From the NCBI RefSeq assembly GCF_017676365.1, contig NZ_JADKMA010000049.1, positions 1-40,224 on the forward strand: 40,224 nucleotides of DNA. The letters run 5' to 3'. This DNA is from Streptomyces oryzae (GTDB taxonomy: Bacteria > Actinomycetota > Actinomycetes > Streptomycetales > Streptomycetaceae). Shown piece by piece: positions 32,573-38,781 of the stretch. Under the pieces are notes generated by a model. That model saw only the letters and a list, made by a program, of their open reading frames with translations, did no database searches and was not told the origin of the DNA. Each line of letters starts with the position of its first letter. Within the stretch, counting starts at the first letter, position 1. A program made the translations under genes and the position numbers.

Positions 32573-32938
32573 ATGCCGTTCACACTGCGTACGGTCGTGG
32601 TCGACTGCCACGACGCCGAGATCATGGCGGACTTCTACGGCACCCTGCTCGGCTGGCCGGTCGCGGCACGTGAGCCGGGATGGGTGCTGATGCGGGACCC
32701 GGGTGGCGGCGCGGGGCTGGCCTTCCAGGCGGAGGAGGGTTACGTGCCGCCGGTCTGGCCCGAAACTGCCGGCGGTCAGCAGAAGATGCTGCACCTGGAT
32801 CTGCGGGTGCCGGACCTCGCGGCGGCGGTGGCGGAGGCCGTCGCAGCGGGGGCCCGGCTCGCGCCCGAGCAGCCGCAGGACGACGTCCGGGTGCTGCTCG
32901 ACCCGGCGGGCCACCCCTTCTGCGTGTTCGTGGGCTGA
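32573..32938 (+). CDS. VOC (glyoxalase/bleomycin-resistance fold) protein
   Basis: 121 aa, one compact VOC domain made of two beta-alpha-beta-beta-beta units: TLRTVVVDCHDAEIMADFYG, LLGWPVAAREPGWVLMRDP, then HLDLRVPDLAAAVAEAVAAG and LLDPAGHPFCVFV. Possible metal ligands are His13 and His74. The fold covers isomerases, dioxygenases and ligand-sequestering resistance proteins, so activity cannot be named. It lies 59 nt after the quinone oxidoreductase gene on the same strand. Confidence 0.82.
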   Translation: MPFTLRTVVVDCHDAEIMADFYGTLLGWPVAAREPGWVLMRDPGGGAGLAFQAEEGYVPPVWPETAGGQQKMLHLDLRVPDLAAAVAEAVAAGARLAPEQPQDDVRVLLDPAGHPFCVFVG

Positions 32939-33048
32939 GTCCGCAGTCCGCAACGGGGTCGGCGGCCGCGTGGGGGCGCGCATTCGATGGAGGAATCCGG
33001 GCACAGTTTGGGGAGACCTTGGAACGACGAGGAGCCTGAGGAGCCCCC

Positions 33049-34194
33049 ATGCCCACGGTGCCGGTGGTGCGCAGCCTGCGCAGAGTGGTGCGGCCACGCG
33101 CGCCGCGGCCGGTGGTGGACCTCTCGCATCCGGCACGCTCCCCGCTGGGCACCTCCGTGGTGAGCTGCGTCGCCTACGACCGTGAGGGCACCCGGCTGAT
33201 GGCCGAGTGCGGTGTCGCCGAGGCGCTGGCCTGCGTACGCAACGGGGGCAGCAGGCGTGAGGAGGGCGGCTTCGTCTGGATCGGGCTGCACGAGCCGACG
33301 GAGGCCGAGTTCGAGGGCATCACCGAACTGTTCGGGCTGCACCCGCTCGCCGTGGAGAACGCCCTGGAGCCGCACCAGCGGCCGAAGGCCGAGTGGTTCG
33401 GCAGCGAGATGATGTTCGCCGTCTTCAAGACGGTCAGCTACGCGGAGCACGAGAAGCTGACCGCCACCAGCGAGGTGGTGGACACCGGCGAGATCATCGT
33501 CTTCACCGGCGCCGACTTCGTGATCACCGTACGGCACGGCCGACACGGCTCCCTCGGTCCGCTGCGCGAGACGCTGGAGGCCGAGCCGGAGCGGCTGGCA
33601 CAGGGGCCTGCGGCCGTGCTGCACGCGATCGCGGACCGGGTCGTCGACGACTATCTGCTGGTCGCGGACGAGGTGCAGACCGATATCGACGACCTGGAGA
33701 GCGATGTCTTCGCCTCCGAGGCGCCTTTCGGGGGGAGCGGCGGCGGTGGCGGCTCCGGCACGGCGCGGGTCTACCAGCTCAAACGGGAGCTGCTCGAACT
33801 CAAGCGTGCCACCTTGCCGTTGGGGCGTCCGCTGGAGCTGCTGTCCGATCGCCCCAACCGGCTCATCGACCCCGAGATACGCAAGTACTTCCGGGACGTC
33901 GCCGACCATCTCGCCCGGGTCACCGAGCAGATCGCGTCGTTCGACGCGCTGCTGGATTCGATTCTCCAGGCGCATCTGGCGCAGGTCTCCACCGCGCAGA
34001 ACGAGGGCATGCGGAAGATCAGTGCCTGGGTTGCCATTGTTGCCGTTCCCACGATGGTGTGCGGGATCTATGGGATGAACTTCCGGCATATGCCGGAGCT
34101 GCACTGGCCGGTTGGTTATCCGCTGACGCTTGTTGTTATTGCGGTTGTGTGTGTGGGTATGTACCGGGCTTTTCGTCGGAACGGGTGGTTGTGA
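33049..34194 (+). CDS. corA: CorA-family magnesium/cobalt channel
   Basis: 381 aa. A large cytoplasmic N-terminal domain (to about 320) with a long helix (RKYFRDVADHLARVTEQIAS) precedes two C-terminal membrane helices. The signature YGMNF at the end of the first (AIVAVPTMVCGIYGMNF) and the short loop RHMPEL are visible; the protein ends in a basic tail (FRRNGWL). CorA forms homopentameric Mg2+ (Co2+, Ni2+) channels gated by cytoplasmic Mg2+. A Gly-rich insertion GGSGGGGGSG interrupts the cytoplasmic domain near residue 227. A GAGGAG ribosome site precedes ATG 33049. Codons for the last about 35 residues change abruptly to T-ending forms. Confidence 0.93.
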   Translation: MPTVPVVRSLRRVVRPRAPRPVVDLSHPARSPLGTSVVSCVAYDREGTRLMAECGVAEALACVRNGGSRREEGGFVWIGLHEPTEAEFEGITELFGLHPLAVENALEPHQRPKAEWFGSEMMFAVFKTVSYAEHEKLTATSEVVDTGEIIVFTGADFVITVRHGRHGSLGPLRETLEAEPERLAQGPAAVLHAIADRVVDDYLLVADEVQTDIDDLESDVFASEAPFGGSGGGGGSGTARVYQLKRELLELKRATLPLGRPLELLSDRPNRLIDPEIRKYFRDVADHLARVTEQIASFDALLDSILQAHLAQVSTAQNEGMRKISAWVAIVAVPTMVCGIYGMNFRHMPELHWPVGYPLTLVVIAVVCVGMYRAFRRNGWL

Positions 34195-34207
34195 GGGCGG
34201 CTGGGCA

Positions 34208-34380
34208 GGGGGTGCCCCTGGCTCTGCGTTGCAGGCTGCGGGTTGTTTGTGGCTGGTCGCGCAGTTCCCCGCGCCCCTTATTTGTTGCCCCGCGAAGCTT
34301 GGGCAGTCTGCTCCCCCAAGCTCTTTGAGCAGGGGGTACCCCCAGGGCGCAGGGTGGGCAAGCGCAGCCCCCACGCGGGG
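34208..34380 (+). repeat. Modular intergenic repeat, copy G (cassette in M3, none in core)
   Basis: M1 (34208-34252), core without cassette (GGCTGGTCGCGCAGTTCCCC), then M3 from GCGAAGCTTGGGCAG (34292) with the inverted cassette at 34309-34343 and the M3 end at about 34380. It is the mirror state of copy A. It lies after corA and before the ABC gene. Confidence 0.85.
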
Positions 34381-34443
34381 TTCGGGAAATCCGTACCCCG
34401 CATTGTGGTGCCAGCTCCATCGCGTGCCTGACCTGCACCTTCG

Positions 34444-34459
34444 TAGCGTTGACGGCATG
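34444..34459 (+). promoter_or_regulatory. -10 element, probable leaderless start of the ABC operon
   Basis: TAGCGT (34444-34449), 7-nt gap, ATG 34457; no Shine-Dalgarno. Confidence 0.45.
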
Positions 34460-35263
34460 GTGAACGCGGAGAAGGAACGGCACGGGGGAGCACTGGTCTT
34501 GGAGGGGGTGACGCGGCGCTATGGGCACCGTAGGGGCGCCGTGCAGGCGCTGCGCGGGGTCGATGTGGCGCTGGCACGGGGGAGTTTCACGGCGGTGATG
34601 GGCCCTTCGGGGTCCGGCAAGAGCACGCTGTTGCAGTGCGCGGTCGGTCTGGACCGGCCGACCGCGGGCAGCGTGCGGATCGCCGAGAAGGAGCTGACGC
34701 GGATGGGCCGCCGTGCCCTCACGCGGCTGCGCCGGGAGCGGGTCGGTTTCGTCTTCCAGTCCTTCAACCTGTTGCCCGCGCTGACCGCGGAGCAGAACGT
34801 GGCGCTGCCGCTGCGTCTCGCGGGCGGCGCCACCCGCCGGGCCCGCGACTCCGCCCGGGAGGCGCTGGCCCGCGTCGGCCTCGCGCACCGCGCCCATCGC
34901 CGTCCGGCCGAGCTGTCAGGGGGCCAGCAGCAGCGCGTCGCCCTCGCGCGTGCGCTGGTCACCGAGCCGGAGGTGATCTGCGCGGACGAGCCCACCGGCG
35001 CGCTCGACCCGGCGACCGCCGAGGAAGTGCTGGCGCTGCTGCGGCAGTCGGTGGACGAGCTGGGCGCCACGGTGCTGATGGTCACCCACGACCCGGCGGC
35101 GGCCGCCCACGCCGACCGGGTGCTGTTCCTGGCGAACGGACTGCTGGTGGACGAGTACAGAGGCACTGCGGAGGAGGCGAGGAGCGCCCGGGCCGGTGCC
35201 GTCACCGATATCGCCCGGCGGATGCGGACCCTCACCAGGACGGGAACCGAGGTGGCCGTATGA
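34457..35263 (+). CDS. ABC transporter ATP-binding protein (MacB/LolD type)
   Basis: 268 aa. Walker A MGPSGSGKSTLLQCAVGLDR, Q-loop FVFQSFNLLPALTAEQN, signature LSGGQQQRVALARALV, Walker B EVICADEPTGALD, H-loop VLMVTHDP. It energises the FtsX-like permease encoded next, whose ATG overlaps this stop (ATGA). This type of ATPase works with mechanotransmission permeases in antibiotic efflux or lipoprotein and envelope-stress systems rather than classical import. The linked histidine kinase and response regulator suggest induction by an envelope-active compound (inference). Confidence 0.94.
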   Translation: MVNAEKERHGGALVLEGVTRRYGHRRGAVQALRGVDVALARGSFTAVMGPSGSGKSTLLQCAVGLDRPTAGSVRIAEKELTRMGRRALTRLRRERVGFVFQSFNLLPALTAEQNVALPLRLAGGATRRARDSAREALARVGLAHRAHRRPAELSGGQQQRVALARALVTEPEVICADEPTGALDPATAEEVLALLRQSVDELGATVLMVTHDPAAAAHADRVLFLANGLLVDEYRGTAEEARSARAGAVTDIARRMRTLTRTGTEVAV

Positions 35264-36576
35264 CCACCGGACTCGCCAGGGCCTCCGTACGGGCGCGGCC
35301 CAGCGCCTTCGCCGGGGTGTTCTCGGTCCTCGTACTGTCCGCGACCGTCGTCACCGCCTCGGTCGCCATGCTGCGCACCGCCGCCGGAATCCCGGAAGGG
35401 GAGGCGCGGGAGGCGGTGAGCGCCATGGGGGCGGGCTTCACCGTGGTGACCTGCTATCTGTCGGTCTTCGTCATCGCCCAGGTCATGGCGCTGACCGTCG
35501 CCGCGCGGGCGCGGGAGAACGCGGTGCTGCGCGCTGTGGGGGCGCTGCCGTGGCAGATTCGCCGTACGGTCGCCACCGAGGCACTGTGCACGGCGCTGCC
35601 CGCGCTGCCGGCCGGGTACGGGCTCGGCTGCGTACTGGCGTACGCGTGGCGGGACGGGATGGCCGCGCACGGGCTGCTGCCGCCCGGCGTCCCCCTCACC
35701 GTCGGCTGGCCGCCCGCGCTCGCGGCGGCGGGTGTGCTGGTCGTCACCTCGCAGCTCGGCGGTGTGCTGGCCGCGCACCGCGCAGCGCGGGCCCGCCCGC
35801 TGGACGCGCTCGGCGACGCGGCGGGCGCCCGCCGGGGGGTCACGCTCACCGGGGTGGTCCGCGGTATCGGCGCCGTCCTCGCGCTGTTGGGCGCCGCCGT
35901 GCTGACGGCGGTCGCCGCCGCGGGGCCGCGCGAGGACGTGGGGGAGCATCTGCCGCTGGTGCTGCTCGCCCATCTGGTGGGGGTCGGTTTCGCCGGGCCC
36001 GCGATCGGGCGGGCGGCCGTCCGGCTGCTGGCCGTGCCGGTGCGGCTGCTGACGGCGCCGCGTGCGCTGGGCGGCGGGGCTGCCGCCGAGCTGGCGTTCG
36101 CGCAGGCCCGCGCTGCTTCCCGGCGGCTGTCGTCGGCCATCACGCCGGTCGCGCTGGTGGTGGCGTTCACGCTGGTCAAGCTGGCCGCGCTGGCGGTGGT
36201 CGACGAGCCCTCGTGGGTGGACCTGTTCGCGACGGTCCTCTACGCCACCTTCGCCGCGTTCGCCGCCGCCAACACCCTGGTGCTGCTCAGCGCTGAACGC
36301 CGCCGCGAGGTCGCGCTGTTGCGGGCGGTCGGCGCCGGTGCGGGGCAGGTGCTGCGGATGCTCGTGGTGGAGGCGGCCACCGTCACCGCCGCCGGCTTCG
36401 GCGCGGGTGCCGCCGTCGCCCTCGCGGTGACGCTGCCGCTGGGCGACGCCGCGGGGGCTCCGCTGTCAGCGCTGCCGCTGACGACGTGGGCGGGCATCGG
36501 CGCGGGAGCGCTCGCCCTTGCCCTGGCCGCCACCCTGGCTCCCTTGCCGGGCCATCTGCGGCGGGCGCCGGGGTGA
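35260..36576 (+). CDS. FtsX-like ABC permease
   Basis: 438 aa. Two FtsX-type modules, each with three or four membrane helices and the conserved coupling stretch (ARARENAVLRAVGALPWQIRR near residue 84 and ERRREVALLRAVGAGAGQVL near 345), plus an N-terminal helix after RPSAFAG. The large extracellular domain found in MacB is short here (only about 35 residues), so it resembles half of a BceB-like permease. Start ATG 35260 overlaps the ATPase stop by 4 nt, so expression is coupled. A C-rich, G-poor tract follows the stop. Confidence 0.9.
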   Translation: MTTGLARASVRARPSAFAGVFSVLVLSATVVTASVAMLRTAAGIPEGEAREAVSAMGAGFTVVTCYLSVFVIAQVMALTVAARARENAVLRAVGALPWQIRRTVATEALCTALPALPAGYGLGCVLAYAWRDGMAAHGLLPPGVPLTVGWPPALAAAGVLVVTSQLGGVLAAHRAARARPLDALGDAAGARRGVTLTGVVRGIGAVLALLGAAVLTAVAAAGPREDVGEHLPLVLLAHLVGVGFAGPAIGRAAVRLLAVPVRLLTAPRALGGGAAAELAFAQARAASRRLSSAITPVALVVAFTLVKLAALAVVDEPSWVDLFATVLYATFAAFAAANTLVLLSAERRREVALLRAVGAGAGQVLRMLVVEAATVTAAGFGAGAAVALAVTLPLGDAAGAPLSALPLTTWAGIGAGALALALAATLAPLPGHLRRAPG

Positions 36577-36587
36577 GAACGTGAAAG

Positions 36588-36658
36588 CTTCCCGCCTTCC
36601 CCAGTCCCGACTCCCCGACTCCCGCCTGCCTTCCAGCCTTCCCGCCGCAACCCCGACC
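36588..36658 (+). terminator. C-rich, G-poor tract: candidate Rho-utilisation site
   Basis: By hand count this 71-nt stretch has 42 C and 10 G on the plus (transcribed-sense) strand, with repeated CCCGACTCC/CCTTCC elements and no stable hairpin. It lies between the permease and histidine-kinase genes. Unstructured C>G RNA is the mark of Rho loading; function here is inference. Confidence 0.35.
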
Positions 36659-36669
36659 GGACGCGCCCA

Positions 36670-38076
36670 GTGACTGTCGCAGCAGCCCTCGATCATCTCG
36701 GCCTTCCCGCAACCCGCGCAGCACGCCGGGCAGTCGCGTACGCCGCAGCCGGCCTGATCCCCGCCCTGCTGGGTGCCCCGGCCCTCGTCCTGCTCGCCGT
36801 GGGCGCTGTCCTGTGCGTGACCCGTGCAGGAATGTCGGCCCTCTCCCTGGTGCTGGCGGGGGTCCGCGGGCTGACCGCCCTGCACCGGGTGCCGCTGCGC
36901 GGGCTGCTCGGCGAGCACGTACCGGCGCCGCCACGCCCACATCCCCTGCGCGCGGCGAACGACTCCGCGGCGTGGCGGGCTGCCGCGTACGCCGTGATCA
37001 GCGCACCCCTCGGCGTACTCCTCTTCGCCGTCCAACTGCCGCTGCGGCTGTACGGGCTGGCGCTGCTGGCCTACCCGGTGTGGTTCCGCGCCGTGCGGCA
37101 GAACGGGCACCGCGGCCTCGAACTCACCGGCACGCTCCCGCTCGACAGCGGGCCCCGGGTCCTGGCCGTCGCCGCCACCGGGCTGGTGCTGCTGGTGGTG
37201 GCGGGGTGGGCGGGGCGCCAACTGACGTCGCTGGTACGGCTGCTGGCCCGCATACTGCTGGCCGCACCGCCCAACGAGGGCCTCGCCGAACGGGTGCACG
37301 ATCTGGAGGAGACCCGCGCCCTGGCCGTGCGGGACTCCGCGGCCACCCTGCGCCGTATCGAACGCGACCTGCACGACGGCGCGCAGGCCCGGCTGACCGC
37401 GCTGGCCATGGCGCTGACCCGCGCCAAGGACGCGCTCCGCGCAGCCGAGCCGTCCCCGGCGGATGCCGCCAAGGCCCGGGAACTGGTGGAGCAGTCCCTC
37501 GGTATGGCACGTACCGCACTCGGTGAGCTGCGCGATCTCGTACGCGGCATCCATCCGCCGGTCCTGGACAAGGGGCTGGCGCCGGCGCTCGCCTCTCTGC
37601 GCTCGGACATCGAGTCCCCTTCGCTGCGGGTGGAGTTGTGGGTCGAACTGCCGGCCGGGCTGCGCCCTCCCGAGGCGGTGGAGACGATCGCCTACTTCTG
37701 CGCGGCCGAGCTGCTGACCAACGCGGCCCGGCACGCGGACGCCCGGCACATCGTGGTCAGCGTCAGAACCGAACTCCAACTCCCGCACCACCTCCTGGTG
37801 CTGACGGTCGAGGACGACGGGCGGGGCGGGGCAACGCTGCCTCTGCCCCCACCGGACGGCTCGCCCGCACCGGGCGGCTCGTCCGGACTGCGCGGCCTGT
37901 TCGAGCGGATCCGTACCGTGGACGGCACACTGTTCCTCGACAGCCCGCCCGGCGGCCCGACGACGGCGACGGTCCGGCTGCCGTTCGCCACAGCACGGCC
38001 CGAGGCACGGCCCGAGGCACGGCCCGAGGCACAGTCCGCAGCACAGTCCGCAGCACAGGGGGAGAAGACCAGGTGA
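36670..38076 (+). CDS. Sensor histidine kinase, NarX/LiaS (HisKA_3) type
   Basis: 468 aa. An N-terminal membrane part has about four to five helices (about 22-65, 105-135, 165-190). The HisKA_3 dimerisation domain has the phospho-acceptor His in LRRIERDLHDGAQARLTALA (about 230-249), and the HATPase domain has an N-box (CAAELLTNAARHADARHI), a G-box (VEDDGRGG) and SSGLRGLFERIRTVDGTL. It phosphorylates the regulator encoded next (GTGA overlap). The C-terminus after the ATPase is a repetitive ARPE/AQSA tail made by a 12-nt tandem repeat. The start GTG 36670 has a poor ribosome site. A role in sensing an envelope stress or the substrate of the adjacent ABC system is inferred from context. Confidence 0.92.
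   Translation: MTVAAALDHLGLPATRAARRAVAYAAAGLIPALLGAPALVLLAVGAVLCVTRAGMSALSLVLAGVRGLTALHRVPLRGLLGEHVPAPPRPHPLRAANDSAAWRAAAYAVISAPLGVLLFAVQLPLRLYGLALLAYPVWFRAVRQNGHRGLELTGTLPLDSGPRVLAVAATGLVLLVVAGWAGRQLTSLVRLLARILLAAPPNEGLAERVHDLEETRALAVRDSAATLRRIERDLHDGAQARLTALAMALTRAKDALRAAEPSPADAAKARELVEQSLGMARTALGELRDLVRGIHPPVLDKGLAPALASLRSDIESPSLRVELWVELPAGLRPPEAVETIAYFCAAELLTNAARHADARHIVVSVRTELQLPHHLLVLTVEDDGRGGATLPLPPPDGSPAPGGSSGLRGLFERIRTVDGTLFLDSPPGGPTTATVRLPFATARPEARPEARPEAQSAAQSAAQGEKTR
37993..38052 (+). repeat. 12-nt tandem repeat (3 + 2 units) in the histidine-kinase 3' end
   Basis: GCACGGCCCGAG occurs three times (from 37993), then GCACAGTCCGCA twice (from 38029), in frame; it encodes ARPE x3 and AQSA x2. 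Confidence 0.9.
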
Positions 38077-38747
38077 CCGACCGGACACAGCACGCACTCC
38101 GGCTGGTGATCGCCGAGGATGCGGCCGTCGTGCGGGAGGGGCTGGTCGGGCTGCTCACCGACCGGGGGCTGGAGGTGGCCGCGGCGGTCGGCGACCCGGA
38201 CGCGCTGCTGGCGGCCGTGGACCGTACCCGCCCGGACGCCGTCGTGGCCGACATCAGAATGCCGCCCACCCACCGGGACGAGGGGCTGCGCGCGGCGGCC
38301 GAACTGCGCCGCCGCCACCCAGGCCTCGGCATCCTGCTGTTCTCCCAGTACATCGAGACCAGCTATGCGCACACCCTGCTCGCGGACGGCCCGGCCGGTA
38401 TCGGCTATCTCCTCAAGGACCGCGTTCTGGACGTGGAGGAGTTTGTGAAGGCGCTGCACCGGGTGGTGGCCGGCGGCACCGCGCTGGACCCGGACGTCAT
38501 CTCCCGGCTGCTGCGCGCCCGTCCCACCCTCGCGGACCTTACCCCGCGCGAGCACGAGACGCTGGCGCACATGGCCGCTGGGCTCACCAACTCGGCCATC
38601 GCCGCGCGGATGGGCATCTCCCAGCGGGCGGTGGAGAAGCACACGGCGACCATCTTCGACAAGCTGGAGATTCCGCGGACGACGGCCACCCACCGCCGCG
38701 TCCAGGCGGTGCTGCACTATCTGGAAGGGGAGGGCACCCCGAGCTGA
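38073..38747 (+). CDS. NarL/LuxR-type response regulator
   Basis: 224 aa. Receiver domain (about 10-130): acidic pair VIAEDAAVVREGL, phospho-acceptor Asp in AVVADIRMPPTHRDEG, Ser in LLFSQY, Lys in IGYLLKDRVLD. HTH: LTPREHETLAHMAAGLTNSA, then ISQRAVEKHTATIFDKLEI. The PPTHRDEGLRAAAELRRRHP wording is typical of the regulators paired with HisKA_3 kinases in Streptomyces. GTG 38073 overlaps the kinase stop by 4 nt. It probably controls the ABC genes upstream (inference). Confidence 0.94.
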   Translation: MTDRTQHALRLVIAEDAAVVREGLVGLLTDRGLEVAAAVGDPDALLAAVDRTRPDAVVADIRMPPTHRDEGLRAAAELRRRHPGLGILLFSQYIETSYAHTLLADGPAGIGYLLKDRVLDVEEFVKALHRVVAGGTALDPDVISRLLRARPTLADLTPREHETLAHMAAGLTNSAIAARMGISQRAVEKHTATIFDKLEIPRTTATHRRVQAVLHYLEGEGTPS

Positions 38748-38759
38748 TCGGGGCGCCCT
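38731..38759. terminator. Bidirectional terminator with the stop codon in its loop
   Basis: AGGGCACCCCGA (38731-38742) pairs, with one mismatch, with TCGGGGCGCCCT (38748-38759). The 5-nt loop GCTGA contains the response-regulator stop. It serves the convergent gntP gene on the other side. Confidence 0.75.
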
Positions 38760-38781
38760 CCCGGGCCGGGGACCGGCAGCG

